From contig NZ_PYMB01000009.1 in assembly GCF_003026455.1 (NCBI RefSeq), positions 97,930 to 161,929 on the forward strand: a stretch of 64,000 bases of DNA, in the 5' to 3' direction. Source of the stretch: Photobacterium rosenbergii (GTDB lineage: Bacteria > Pseudomonadota > Gammaproteobacteria > Enterobacterales > Vibrionaceae). Both the position numbers and the translations under genes were made by a program. Shown in pieces: positions 24,896-33,837 of the stretch; the first letter of the stretch is position 1; the number at the start of each line of letters is the position of its first letter. A model generated the notes under the pieces. It was not told the DNA's origin and searched no databases. It saw only the letters and a list, made by a program, of their open reading frames with translations.

Positions 24896-26416
24896 ATGAC
24901 TCAGCAACTCGATACCAACATCAACAAGGCCAACAGTTATTTGGCCCGATTCCAGAACCAAACCCTGGGCCATTACATCAATGGTGAGTGGACACTGGGC
25001 TCGGAGGGGGAAACCTTCGATAACCTGACGCCGACCGACAATACCTCGTTGGGCAAAGTGGTCAAAGGCTCAGCCGAAGACGTCAACCAAGCGTGTTTGG
25101 CTGCCGAGCGAGCCTTCACTGAATGGGCGGCAATCTCAGGGGCTGAGCGCCGTAAGATCTTGCACAGGCTGGCAGACAAAATCGAAGAGCGCGCCGAGGA
25201 AATTGCCTTGGTGGAATCCATGGACTGCGGTCAGCCGCTGCGCTTTATGCGCCAGGCGGCGGTGCGTGGCGCGGCTAACTTTCGTTTCTTTGCCGACAAA
25301 TCGCCTGAAGCTAAAAATGGCCTGTCATTGCACCAAGATAATCACACCAACTACACCATCCGCACGCCGATTGGCCCGGTTGGCGTGATCACGCCGTGGA
25401 ATACCCCATTCATGCTGTCGACCTGGAAGATTGCCCCTGCGCTGGCAGCAGGCTGTACCGTGGTTCACAAACCAGCGGAATTCAGTCCGTTAACTGCAGC
25501 TATTTTGGCTGAGTGTGCCGAAGAGGCAGGTTTGCCTGCCGGGGTCTGGAACATGGTCAATGGCTTCGGTGAGGTCGCGGGCAAGGCACTGACCGAGCAC
25601 AAGGCTATCAAGGCTGTGGCGTTTGTCGGCGAGACAGTCACAGGTTCGATGATTCAGGCTCAGGGCGCACCGACGCTTAAGCGTGTTCACTTCGAATTAG
25701 GCGGCAAGAACCCGGTGATTGTGTTTGATGATGCCGACTTCGACCGCGCCTTGGATGCAGTGGTCTTTATGATTTACAGCCTCAACGGCCAGCGCTGTAC
25801 CAGCTCCAGCCGCTTGTTGATCCAATCAGGCATCAAGCCCAAATTCATCGAAGCCCTCAAGCAACGCGTCGAGAACCTGCAAGTTGGCCACCCGCTGGAT
25901 CCACAAACCGAAGTCGGCCCCTTGGTTCACCAGTCTCACTACAACAAAGTACTGAGCTACATGGACTTTGCCGAGCAGGATGGGGCAACCATCGCGGTCG
26001 GTGGCCGCGCGCTGCCAGAAATGGGTAACGGTAACTACTTAACGCCGACTTTGTTTACCGAGGCGGACAACACCATGCGTGTGGCCAAGGAAGAGATCTT
26101 TGGCCCGGTGCTGACGGCTATCGAATTCGATACAGAACAGCAGGCGCTACAAATTGCCAACGATACCGATTACGGCCTGTCAGGCTATATCTGGACCCGC
26201 GATACCGGCCGGGCAATGCGTATGGCAACCCATGTGGAAGCAGGGATGATCTGGGTGAACTCGGAAAACAACCGCAACCTGCCGTCGCCGTTTGGTGGGG
26301 TGAAGATGTCCGGCGTTGGCCGTGATGGCGGTGACTGGAGCTTCGATTTCTACATGGAAACCAAAAATATCTGTATTGCCCACGACACCCATAACGTGCC
26401 TTCTTTAGGCAAATAG
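24896..26416 (+). CDS. hpaE: 5-carboxymethyl-2-hydroxymuconate semialdehyde dehydrogenase (HpaE)
   Basis: A 506-residue NAD-dependent aldehyde dehydrogenase: GPVGVITPWNTPFMLSTWK, active-site Glu E267 (FELGGKN) and nucleophile Cys C301 (GQRCTSSSR), with the C-terminal FGGVKMSGVGRDGG. It oxidises CHMS to CHM after HpaD ring cleavage. The order hpaH-I-G1-G2-E-F-D is that of a classical homoprotocatechuate cluster, which supports HpaE over generic ALDHs. Start at 24896 has only AGGG for a ribosome site. Confidence 0.9.
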   Translation: MTQQLDTNINKANSYLARFQNQTLGHYINGEWTLGSEGETFDNLTPTDNTSLGKVVKGSAEDVNQACLAAERAFTEWAAISGAERRKILHRLADKIEERAEEIALVESMDCGQPLRFMRQAAVRGAANFRFFADKSPEAKNGLSLHQDNHTNYTIRTPIGPVGVITPWNTPFMLSTWKIAPALAAGCTVVHKPAEFSPLTAAILAECAEEAGLPAGVWNMVNGFGEVAGKALTEHKAIKAVAFVGETVTGSMIQAQGAPTLKRVHFELGGKNPVIVFDDADFDRALDAVVFMIYSLNGQRCTSSSRLLIQSGIKPKFIEALKQRVENLQVGHPLDPQTEVGPLVHQSHYNKVLSYMDFAEQDGATIAVGGRALPEMGNGNYLTPTLFTEADNTMRVAKEEIFGPVLTAIEFDTEQQALQIANDTDYGLSGYIWTRDTGRAMRMATHVEAGMIWVNSENNRNLPSPFGGVKMSGVGRDGGDWSFDFYMETKNICIAHDTHNVPSLGK

Positions 26417-26437
26417 ATAGATTGTGTGATTAGGGAA

Positions 26438-26460
26438 CCCCGGCCTGGCTAGGTGCCGGG
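26438..26460 (+). other. Intercistronic hairpin between hpaE and hpaF
   Basis: CCCGGC and GCCGGG pair across a 10-nt loop in the 68-bp gap, without a U-run. A possible mRNA-stability element rather than a terminator. Confidence 0.4.
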
Positions 26461-26484
26461 ACCCTTTGCAATAGGAGAAGGATA

Positions 26485-26877
26485 ATGCCTCATTTCATCA
26501 TGGAATATTCAGCGAATCTGGAGCAAGACGTTGATATTCCAGCCTTGATGCGAGTGATCCATCGCGAGGCGATTGAGACTGGCGTGTTCCCCAAAGGTGG
26601 GATCCGTACCCGGGCAATCCGTTGCGATCATGTGTTGATCGCCGACGAAGATCCGGAAAATAGCTTTATTCATTTGACCGCCAAGGTTGGTGTCGGGCGG
26701 GATATGGACACCTTGAAGGCAGCAGCCGATCGGGTGTTCGACGTGTTTAGCCAATATCTGGCCCCGACCTTTGAAAAACGCTACCTGAGTGTCGGTTTTG
26801 AGATGACCGAGCTTCATCCGGTGCTCAATTACCGTAAGAACAATATTCACCAGAAACTGGCGAAACAAGGACAGTAG
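26485..26877 (+). CDS. hpaF: 5-carboxymethyl-2-hydroxymuconate delta-isomerase (HpaF)
   Basis: A 130-residue CHMI/MIF-superfamily protein: after removal of Met, Pro1 (MPHFIMEYSANLEQDVDIP) is the catalytic base. It also has RTRAIRCDHVLIAD and the C-terminal VLNYRKNNIHQ. It isomerises CHM to 5-oxopent-3-ene-1,2,5-tricarboxylate for HpaG. The ribosome site AGGAGAAGG is strong and the AEC permease gene follows directly. Confidence 0.9.
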   Translation: MPHFIMEYSANLEQDVDIPALMRVIHREAIETGVFPKGGIRTRAIRCDHVLIADEDPENSFIHLTAKVGVGRDMDTLKAAADRVFDVFSQYLAPTFEKRYLSVGFEMTELHPVLNYRKNNIHQKLAKQGQ

Positions 26878-26879
26878 CC

Positions 26880-27842
26880 ATGGGGCAGGCTTGGGCGCAC
26901 TTCCAATATGTTTTTTCCACCATCATGCCGGTGTTCCTGATGATAGGGTTGGGTTATCTTGCGTTCCGCCGTGGGATCTTGCCGCAGAACGGGCACAAGG
27001 CGCTGGCGGCCTTTGTGTTCAATTTCGGTTTGCCGGCTGCCATCTTCAGCGCCCTGAGTACCAAATCGTTAGGGGAAGTGTGGCATACCGACTACATTTT
27101 GGCCTATACCCTAGGATCTTTGGTGGCGTTTGGTTTGGTCTTTACCTATGCCATCTGGATACTTCGCAGGACACCAGTCGAGAGTGTGGTGCTGGGGTTA
27201 GGGGGCAGCTTCTCCAATAGCTTGCTGATTGGCTTTCCGATCATTTTTTTCTTGTTTGATACCCCTGCGTTGATCCCATTTTCCCTCACTTTGATTGTCG
27301 AGAACCTGATCATGCTGCCTTTGCTGCTTGGTTTGGCCGACATGGCGGATAACGACAGCGGGGCCAACATCAAGGGCAAAATGAAAGAAACCGCGCTCAA
27401 CCTGGCAAAGAACCCAATTGTGTTGTCGATTGTATTGGGGCTTATGTGCTCGGCGATGTCACTACACCCACCACAGGCGGCTGAACGCATTATAGATATG
27501 TTGGCCAGCACAGTCACCGGAGTGGCACTGTTTACTATTGGTGGTGGCTTGGTCGGTGTGAGTGTGTCGGGTATGAAGCGGGAAATCGGCACCGTGATGT
27601 TTGCCAAGCTGCTGATCCACCCGTTGTCGATTTTGGTCATGTTGCTGGTGGTCTTCCAGCTTGACCCGATGATGAGTGCGGTAGGGGTGATTCTGGCCAG
27701 TGTGCCGATGTTCGGTGTGTATGCCGTGATTGGTCAGCGCTACCAGATGGGGGGATTGTGTTCTGCGGTGCTGCTGCCGACCACCTTGTTTGGCATGTTA
27801 ACGGTAAGCGCGTTTACCACTCTGGCACTGATACTGTTTTGA
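26880..27842 (+). CDS. AEC (auxin efflux carrier) family permease
   Basis: A 320-residue protein with about ten membrane helices, typical of AEC/MdcF carriers: PVFLMIGLGYLAFRRGILPQ at the start and the NPIVLSIVLGLMC segment near the middle. It starts 3 bp after the hpaF stop and is inside the hpa operon. Whether it imports aromatic acids or exports an intermediate cannot be told from sequence. It is an unusual extra compared with the enteric cluster. Confidence 0.8.
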   Translation: MGQAWAHFQYVFSTIMPVFLMIGLGYLAFRRGILPQNGHKALAAFVFNFGLPAAIFSALSTKSLGEVWHTDYILAYTLGSLVAFGLVFTYAIWILRRTPVESVVLGLGGSFSNSLLIGFPIIFFLFDTPALIPFSLTLIVENLIMLPLLLGLADMADNDSGANIKGKMKETALNLAKNPIVLSIVLGLMCSAMSLHPPQAAERIIDMLASTVTGVALFTIGGGLVGVSVSGMKREIGTVMFAKLLIHPLSILVMLLVVFQLDPMMSAVGVILASVPMFGVYAVIGQRYQMGGLCSAVLLPTTLFGMLTVSAFTTLALILF

Positions 27843-27937
27843 TTTGAATTTTTGATTATTAGCCCGCCAAGGGCATGACCAATAACTGAAACTGACGTCC
27901 GCTACCGACAGGATGTGATTGAGAAAAGGAATCTATT

Positions 27938-28795
27938 ATGGGCAAACTCTGTGTTGCAGCAAAAATTACTCACGTACCGACCATGATTATGTCCGAGCAG
28001 CCGGGTAAGCTGCACGGCTGTCGCAAGGCAGCTATTGATGGGCACAAGCAGATTGCCCAGCTCGCCAAAGATCTGGACGTCGATACCATTGTCGTGCTCG
28101 ATACCCACTGGTTGGTCAATGCCGGATACCACATTAATGCCAACCAGCAATTCACCGGTAATTACACCAGCCACGAATTCCCGCATTTTATCCAGAATCT
28201 AGAGTATCAATATTACGGAAATGCCGAATTGGGTAACCGTATTGCGGACAAAGCGACCGATAAAGGGGTCTTTACCCTTTCCCATCAGGTTGAGTCGCTG
28301 GATCTCGAATATGGCACCTTGGTACCGATGCGCTATATGAACGAAGACAGCCACTTCAAAGTGGTATCAGTCGCAGCGTGGTGTTCGGTTCACAGCATTG
28401 AGTCATCCCGTATCCTCGGTGAGGCGATCCGCGAAGCGATTGAGGAGAGTGACAGCCGTGTGATGCTGCTGGCTTCGGGTTCGCTGTCCCACCGTATTTG
28501 GGATAACGATGACTATGCCGCCAACAATGGCACTTTCACTATTTCCAAAGAGTTTAACCGTCAGGTCGACCTGCGGGTGTTGGATCTATGGCAGAGCCGG
28601 GACTACAAAACCTTCTTGGACATGTTACCGGACTATGCGGCGCTGTGCTCTGGCGAAGGCGGTATGCATGACACCGCGATGCTGTTTGGCGCATTGGGCT
28701 GGGATAAGTACGAGGGCAAAGCAGAGATTGTGACCGAGTACTTCCCAAGCTCCGGTACCGGGCAGGTAAACGTATTGTTCGAGGTAACGGAATAA
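27938..28795 (+). CDS. hpaD: 3,4-dihydroxyphenylacetate 2,3-dioxygenase (HpaD)
   Basis: A 285-residue extradiol dioxygenase of the LigB superfamily (not the vicinal-oxygen-chelate type): MGKLCVAAKITHVPTMIM, the catalytic region VVLDTHWLVNAGYH and LASGSLSHRIWD. It opens homoprotocatechuate to CHMS with Fe(II). It follows the AEC gene after 95 bp and the next gene starts within its stop codon (TAATG). Confidence 0.88.
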   Translation: MGKLCVAAKITHVPTMIMSEQPGKLHGCRKAAIDGHKQIAQLAKDLDVDTIVVLDTHWLVNAGYHINANQQFTGNYTSHEFPHFIQNLEYQYYGNAELGNRIADKATDKGVFTLSHQVESLDLEYGTLVPMRYMNEDSHFKVVSVAAWCSVHSIESSRILGEAIREAIEESDSRVMLLASGSLSHRIWDNDDYAANNGTFTISKEFNRQVDLRVLDLWQSRDYKTFLDMLPDYAALCSGEGGMHDTAMLFGALGWDKYEGKAEIVTEYFPSSGTGQVNVLFEVTE

Positions 28796-30270
28796 TGGGG
28801 ACGCAGATGGAATTGCAGGCGGAATTGAACAGCCCGGCACTGTTCAAACAACAAGGCTATATTGGTGGTGAATGGTCTGATGCGCTAGATGGCCAGACTA
28901 CGGAGATTACCAACCCATCAACTCAGGATGTGATCGGCCATGTACCCTACATGGGAGAGAAAGAGGCCACGCAATGCGTCGACATCGCCCAGCAGGCATT
29001 CGAGCAGTGGAAGCAGACCACAGCCGATCACCGCTCGGTGGTGCTACGTCGTTGGTATGATTTGATTGTTGAAAACACCGAGGACTTGGCGAGGATCCTG
29101 ACCACCGAGCAAGGCAAGCCGTTTGCCGAAGCCAAGGGAGAGATCGCCTATGCTGCCAGCTTTGTGCTGTGGTACAGCGAAGAAGCCAAGCGAGCCTATG
29201 GCGAGGTGATCCCGAGCCACAAAGCCGATGGCAAAATCGTTGTGACCAAAGAGCCGATCGGTGTGGTTGCGGCCATAACCCCTTGGAACTTCCCGGCTGC
29301 AATGATCACCCGCAAATGTGCCCCGGCCTTCGCTGCGGGCTGTGCGGTGATATTGAAACCGGCACCGGAAACCCCGTTCACCGCGTTGGCGTTGGCCGAA
29401 TTGGCAGGACAGGCCGGATTACCTGCCGGGTTGCTCAATGTGATCACTGGTGATGCGATAGCTATCGGTGGCGTGCTGACCGCACACAAGAAGGTACGCA
29501 AAGTCTCTTTTACCGGTTCGACCAATGTCGGCAAGATCCTGATGAACCAGTCGGCTGCCACTATCAAGAAAATGGGACTGGAGCTTGGCGGCAATGCGCC
29601 GTTTATTGTATTTGACGATGCCGATATCGATGCGGCAGTCGATGGCGCCATGATTGCCAAGTTCCGCAATGCCGGCCAAACCTGCGTCTGTGCCAACCGG
29701 ATCTTTGTCCATGATGCGGTTTACGATGAGTTTGCCGAAAAACTTGCCGCTCGGGTTGCCAACCTCAATGTTGGCGACGGTTTTGTCGACGGGGTTGAAA
29801 TCGGCCCTATGATCAATAGCGGTGCGGTCGAGAAAGTGCGAAGCCATATTGATGATGCCCTTGCCAAAGGGGCGAAGGTACTGTGCGGTAACCTCGCTGA
29901 GCAAAAAGGCTTGTTTGTCCAACCGCATGTTATGGTGGATGTGACCGACGAGATGTTGGTGGCGGGCGAAGAAACCTTTGGCCCATTGGCACCTTTGTTC
30001 CGCTTTAACTCGGAACAGGAAGTAGTCGAGCGCGCCAACAATACCGATTCAGGCTTGGCCGCCTACCTCTATACCCGTTCGTTGGGCCGCGCTTGGCGGG
30101 TAGGCGACACGCTGGAAAGCGGTATGGTCGGAATCAACGAAGGTTTGATTTCCACTGCAGCGGCGCCTTTCGGCGGCGTTAAAGAGTCCGGCCTTGGCCG
30201 CGAAGGCTCCCGCCATGGTATGGAAGACTACCTGGAAATGAAGTACCTGTTTATGGGGGGGCTGGATTAA
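28795..30270 (+). CDS. gabD: Succinate-semialdehyde dehydrogenase (GabD-like) closing the HPA pathway
   Basis: A 491-residue NAD(P)-dependent aldehyde dehydrogenase: AAITPWNFPAAMITRKCAPA, Glu E263 (GLELGGNAPF), Cys C297 (GQTCVCANR), and FGGVKESGLGREGS near the end, all GabD-like. HpaI releases succinate semialdehyde, and this enzyme would turn it into succinate. The first ATG overlaps the hpaD stop by one base; a second in-frame ATG at 28807 has better upstream GGGG and may be the true start. Confidence 0.88.
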   Translation: MGTQMELQAELNSPALFKQQGYIGGEWSDALDGQTTEITNPSTQDVIGHVPYMGEKEATQCVDIAQQAFEQWKQTTADHRSVVLRRWYDLIVENTEDLARILTTEQGKPFAEAKGEIAYAASFVLWYSEEAKRAYGEVIPSHKADGKIVVTKEPIGVVAAITPWNFPAAMITRKCAPAFAAGCAVILKPAPETPFTALALAELAGQAGLPAGLLNVITGDAIAIGGVLTAHKKVRKVSFTGSTNVGKILMNQSAATIKKMGLELGGNAPFIVFDDADIDAAVDGAMIAKFRNAGQTCVCANRIFVHDAVYDEFAEKLAARVANLNVGDGFVDGVEIGPMINSGAVEKVRSHIDDALAKGAKVLCGNLAEQKGLFVQPHVMVDVTDEMLVAGEETFGPLAPLFRFNSEQEVVERANNTDSGLAAYLYTRSLGRAWRVGDTLESGMVGINEGLISTAAAPFGGVKESGLGREGSRHGMEDYLEMKYLFMGGLD

Positions 30271-30332
30271 CGATGTACTACATAGTGCTGGAAGACGGTG
30301 AGCTGATCTTACTTTGAGCAAATCGCAGATAA

Positions 30333-30370
30333 AAAAACACCACTAACAGGTTGTTGTCCGTGGTGTTTTT
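30333..30370. terminator. Bidirectional terminator after the hpa operon
   Basis: AAAAAACACCAC and GTGGTGTTTTTT pair with a 16-nt loop, just before the convergent solute-binding gene. Confidence 0.75.
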
Positions 30371-30393
30371 TATTGGGTAAATGCCAAACCTAC

Positions 30394-31188
30394 CTAGTTG
30401 ATTTTTTCACATACCGTTCGTTCCAGTTTGACGTCATACATCTCTAGCAGTTTGACGTAATCGCCGCTTTGGCACATTTCCTTGAGCTTTTTGTTGAATG
30501 CATCTTTGACCGCCTTGTCTTTGAAGCTGGCTTTGAATTCCGTCACCGGTGGGAAAAGGCTATGGTATTCGACACTGTCGATTGACTGTTTCATTGCCTT
30601 GCTGAAGAATTCGAAAATGCTGCGATCGATAACTATCACTTGCTTGTCGTCTTTCCAGAACTGGGCAACCTGTTGGGCTTGATCGCCGAACTCATGGTAG
30701 TTAGAGCGGTATTCAGATCCCGGTGAGAAAAGGGCTTTGAAGTCGTCACCCAATTCAAGGTAGGCGTTTTGCCAAGCCAGTACCGGATAGTTTTTGAGGT
30801 CTTCGATAGCATCAATCGCCAAATCATCGCTTTTCTTGCTGATGGCGAAGTTGACGAAAGTAATAAGGTGGTCAGAATAGAAAATCTCACCGCCATCTAC
30901 CAAGACGCCAATCGCGACATCGGCTTTTTTATCTTGGACCGCATTTTGAACATCGCTAAGCGGCATCTGGACAAACTCCAGTTCGTACTCAGCCAATGCC
31001 TGCCTGACAATATCCACTTCAAGGCCTTCACTGCCGCTATCCATCACATAAGGTGGCATATCTGTCGATATAGCGACGGTGAGTTTTCCCTGTTCGGCAT
31101 GGAGATGGACAACAGCCAATAAGGCTGAACTGTATATGGCCAGCCTCAAGGGGATCAGATAGCGAGGCTTTAACTTGGCATTTTTCAT
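30394..31188 (-). CDS. Periplasmic solute-binding protein, family 3 (amino-acid type)
   Basis: About 264 residues with a signal peptide or membrane anchor (IPLRLAIYSSALLAVVHLHA) and a PBPb domain beginning LTVAISTDMPPYVMDSGSEG and continuing VDIVRQALAEYELEF. No permease or ATPase gene is nearby, so it may serve as a sensor partner or work with genes elsewhere. I start at 31188 because the first ATG in the long frame has no ribosome site. Confidence 0.7.
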   Translation of the reverse strand: MKNAKLKPRYLIPLRLAIYSSALLAVVHLHAEQGKLTVAISTDMPPYVMDSGSEGLEVDIVRQALAEYELEFVQMPLSDVQNAVQDKKADVAIGVLVDGGEIFYSDHLITFVNFAISKKSDDLAIDAIEDLKNYPVLAWQNAYLELGDDFKALFSPGSEYRSNYHEFGDQAQQVAQFWKDDKQVIVIDRSIFEFFSKAMKQSIDSVEYHSLFPPVTEFKASFKDKAVKDAFNKKLKEMCQSGDYVKLLEMYDVKLERTVCEKIN

Positions 31189-31476
31189 TGTGAAAAACCT
31201 CAGGAAACAACAATACAAAGAGTCTTTTAAGTTTAACAGTAAAGTAGAAAACTGCTGGCAGGAGCGCGCTTTCGTCGCATTTTCGAACAGCTTTGTCTTT
31301 GGTTCTGCCATTTAGCGATATTTCGTCATGGGATCGGCTGGGTGTTTTGTCGAGGATTATTCATATGTGTGACCAATGTAATTGAAGCAATGAACAAAAA
31401 TGGCAAACTCCAGCGAGCAGCACTGCTATTGATAAATAGAGAGTGTGTATTTTCGAGCCCGCTTTGAGAGCCCAAC

Positions 31477-32109
31477 ATGTCACTAGAAGAAATCCAGAAA
31501 AAAATGCATAACGGCGAAGTCTATTTTTCGCATGAACAAGCGTTGGTTGATGAGCAGACCCAGTGTCTTGAGTTGCTGTTCGACTATAACCAAACGCGCC
31601 CGTCAGAGGCCCAAAAGCGCGAAGAAATTTTGCAGAACTTCTTTGCTGAGATGGGCGAAAATTGCTATTTCGAGCCGCCGTTACGGGCTAACTGGGGCAA
31701 TCACACTTACATTGGCAAGCAAGTGTACGCCAACTTCAACCTTACCCTGGTTGACGACACCACTATACGTATTGGCGACTATGTCATGCTTGCGCCGAAC
31801 GTTACTATCGCTACTGCAGGGCACCCCATTGAGCCTTCTTTGAGAAAGAAAGTAGGGCAATTCAACATGCCGGTGACGATTGGCAATAATGTATGGATTG
31901 GGGCAAATTCGGTGGTGTTGCCGGGTGTGACCATTGGTGACAACAGCGTGATTGGCGCAGGCAGCGTGGTGACCAAAGATATTCCAGCCAACGTGGTTGC
32001 GGTTGGCAACCCTTGTAAAGTGATGCGGGAAATCGGCGAGCGAGACAAGCAGTGTTACTACAAAGACCTGCAGTTTAGCGCCGAAGTTAGCGCTATGATC
32101 GAGCCGTAA
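31477..32109 (+). CDS. Maltose O-acetyltransferase-like hexapeptide acyltransferase
   Basis: A 210-residue left-handed beta-helix protein of the Maa/LacA type: N-terminal Mac domain (MSLEEIQKKMHNGEVYFSH), then NLTLVDDTTIRIGDYVMLAPNV, the active-site ATAGHPI and C-terminal hexapeptide repeats ending VGNPCKVMRE. It acetylates a sugar hydroxyl with acetyl-CoA. Ribosome site is weak. It is not clearly linked to the uronate genes that follow on the other strand. Confidence 0.85.
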   Translation: MSLEEIQKKMHNGEVYFSHEQALVDEQTQCLELLFDYNQTRPSEAQKREEILQNFFAEMGENCYFEPPLRANWGNHTYIGKQVYANFNLTLVDDTTIRIGDYVMLAPNVTIATAGHPIEPSLRKKVGQFNMPVTIGNNVWIGANSVVLPGVTIGDNSVIGAGSVVTKDIPANVVAVGNPCKVMREIGERDKQCYYKDLQFSAEVSAMIEP

Positions 32110-32128
32110 AATACCGATGACAATAAAA

Positions 32129-32156
32129 AAGCAGTGGAGTAACCACTGCTTTTTCT
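32129..32156. terminator. Bidirectional terminator (maa/eda)
   Basis: AGCAGTGG-AGTAA-CCACTGCT with A and T runs on either side, between convergent genes. Confidence 0.8.
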
Positions 32157-32181
32157 TCAAAACAAATTAGCCTTTAGCCTA

Positions 32182-32805
32182 TTAAGCAACAACGTTCGCC
32201 ACTTCTTTTACTAGTACGGCTAGTTCGTCCCAACGCTCTTCATCGATAAGGTTGCCTGGAACCATCCACGTACCGCCACAGGCGAAAACAGATTTCACTG
32301 CCAAGTAGTCTTTAACGTTAGCCGGGCTTACACCGCCAGTTGGCATGAAGCTAACAGGGTAAACTGCAGTCATTGCTTTTAGCATGTTCACACCGCCTGA
32401 AGGCTCAGCTGGGAAGAACTTCAGGGTATCAAGACCCAGTTCCATTGCCTGCTCAACCATGCTTGGGTTGTTAACACCTGGGATGATAGGCATTTCGCGC
32501 TGCTGGCAGTATTTCACAGTCGTTGGGTTGAAGCCCGGGCTTACGATGAAATCAACGCCGGCATCGATAGCTTGGTCAACTTGCTCGGCATTTAGTACCG
32601 TACCAGCACCAATTAGCATGTCAGGAAAAGCATCACGCATGTTGCGGATAGCTTGCGCTGCCGCTTCTGTACGGAAAGTTACCTCGGCGCAAGGTAGGCC
32701 GTTCTCAGACAATACTTCTGCCAGTTTCACGGCTTTGTCTGCGTCTTTGATAGCAATTACAGGGATAACTTTCAGCTCGGCCATACGAGCGTTTAGCGTA
32801 GTCAT
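32182..32805 (-). CDS. eda: KDPG aldolase (Eda)
   Basis: A 207-residue class I aldolase: ELKVIPVIAIKDADKAVKLAEVL, catalytic Glu and CAEVTFRTEAAAQAI, and Schiff-base lysine in LDTLKFFPAEPSGG. It splits 2-keto-3-deoxy-6-phosphogluconate to pyruvate and glyceraldehyde-3-phosphate, the end of the unsaturated-uronate pathway. kdgK lies 10 bp upstream in the same operon. Confidence 0.92.
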   Translation of the reverse strand: MTTLNARMAELKVIPVIAIKDADKAVKLAEVLSENGLPCAEVTFRTEAAAQAIRNMRDAFPDMLIGAGTVLNAEQVDQAIDAGVDFIVSPGFNPTTVKYCQQREMPIIPGVNNPSMVEQAMELGLDTLKFFPAEPSGGVNMLKAMTAVYPVSFMPTGGVSPANVKDYLAVKSVFACGGTWMVPGNLIDEERWDELAVLVKEVANVVA

Positions 32806-32815
32806 GATGTCTTCC

Positions 32816-33754
32816 TTAATTCGAATTGAATAACACAGGCATTGCTGTGGCTGGAATAATGGCGCCCTGATGTTGGATCACGGTGCCAGCTAATAAGTGG
32901 GCATTCTTTGCCGCTTGTTCGGTATTGCCGCCGGTGAGGCGTGTTGCCAGGTAACCGGCACTAAAAGAGTCGCCAGCTGCTGTGGTATCAACCACATTGT
33001 CGACTTTGGTGGCGGCAACAGATTGGCAGTTGTCGCTTGTTACGACAAGGCAGTCTTCCGCGCCGCGCTTGATTACGATTTCACCAACGCCGCACTGTTG
33101 GGTACGGACGATACAATCTTCAACAGAGTGCTCGCCGTAAAGCATGATTTCATCATCGAAGGTCAGCAGGGCGATATCGGTCAGGGAAAGCATGGTTTGG
33201 TAGTGCTTGGCGGCGATATCGGCGCTTTGCCATAGGCGAGGGCGGTAGTTATTGTCGAAAACAATCTTGCTGCCTTGGGCTTTGCAGGCTTTCAGTACTT
33301 CAAACAGTCGCTCGAGGGCTGTCTCAGGCAAAATGGCCAGGCTAATACCGCTCAGATAAAGCATTTCGAAACCGGTAAGTTTCTCAACCAAGGCATTGGT
33401 ATCGATATTTTCCAGCCAGTAACGGGCAGCAGAATCATTGCGCCAGTAATGGAAGGTGCGCTCACCGGTATCGTCAGTTTCGATCAGGTAAAGGCCGGGG
33501 TTCTTTTCTTCTGACTGGAAGACCAATTCGGTATTGATGTGCTCTTGCTGCCACTGGGCAAGCATATCGCGGCTGAAGCTGTCGGTACCAAGCCCGGTGA
33601 TGTAGCTCGTCTCGACGCCATGCTGGTGGGTCAAGCGGGAAAGGTAAAGTGCAGTATTTAGCGTATCGCCACCAAAGCTCTGTTTGATAAGCTCGCCTTT
33701 ACGCTGCAGTTCGACCATACATTCACCGATCACAGCAACACGATTTAAAGCCAT
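32816..33754 (-). CDS. kdgK: 2-keto-3-deoxygluconate kinase (KdgK)
   Basis: About 312 residues of the PfkB ribokinase family: VAVIGECMVELQRKGE, SFGGDTLNTALYLSRL and the C-terminal ATP/anion-hole motif DTTAAGDSFSAGYLA with the catalytic Asp. It phosphorylates KDG for Eda, which follows in the same operon. The start at 33754 has GAGGG upstream, but that ribosome site lies inside a perfect hairpin (see the separate entry). Confidence 0.9.
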   Translation of the reverse strand: MALNRVAVIGECMVELQRKGELIKQSFGGDTLNTALYLSRLTHQHGVETSYITGLGTDSFSRDMLAQWQQEHINTELVFQSEEKNPGLYLIETDDTGERTFHYWRNDSAARYWLENIDTNALVEKLTGFEMLYLSGISLAILPETALERLFEVLKACKAQGSKIVFDNNYRPRLWQSADIAAKHYQTMLSLTDIALLTFDDEIMLYGEHSVEDCIVRTQQCGVGEIVIKRGAEDCLVVTSDNCQSVAATKVDNVVDTTAAGDSFSAGYLATRLTGGNTEQAAKNAHLLAGTVIQHQGAIIPATAMPVLFNSN

Positions 33755-33755
33755 A

Positions 33756-33790
33756 AAAATACCCTCAAGATTGGTCATTGAGGGTATTTT
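33756..33790 (-). promoter_or_regulatory. Hairpin covering the kdgK ribosome-binding site
   Basis: On the minus strand AAAATACCCTCAA, a 9-nt loop and TTGAGGGTATTTT form a perfect 13-bp stem ending 1 nt before the kdgK ATG. The Shine-Dalgarno GAGGG is in the 3' arm. The stem is followed by a T, so it could also serve as a terminator for kdgR read-through. Confidence 0.6.
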
Positions 33791-33820
33791 CAACAAGAAG
33801 GCTTAATAAGTCAATAAAAA

Positions 33821-33835
33821 TGAAATTATGTTTCT
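33821..33835. promoter_or_regulatory. Possible KdgR-type box before kdgK
   Basis: TGAAATTATGTTTCT resembles the TGAAAA-N3-TTTTCA pattern found at the other uronate promoters, with three mismatches. It overlaps the end of kdgR. Confidence 0.35.
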
Positions 33836-33837
33836 AT

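Noticed and set aside
30273..30316. 14-codon frame MYYIVLEDGELILL after the semialdehyde dehydrogenase
   Set aside because: Too short and without a ribosome site; more likely trailing DNA before the terminator.
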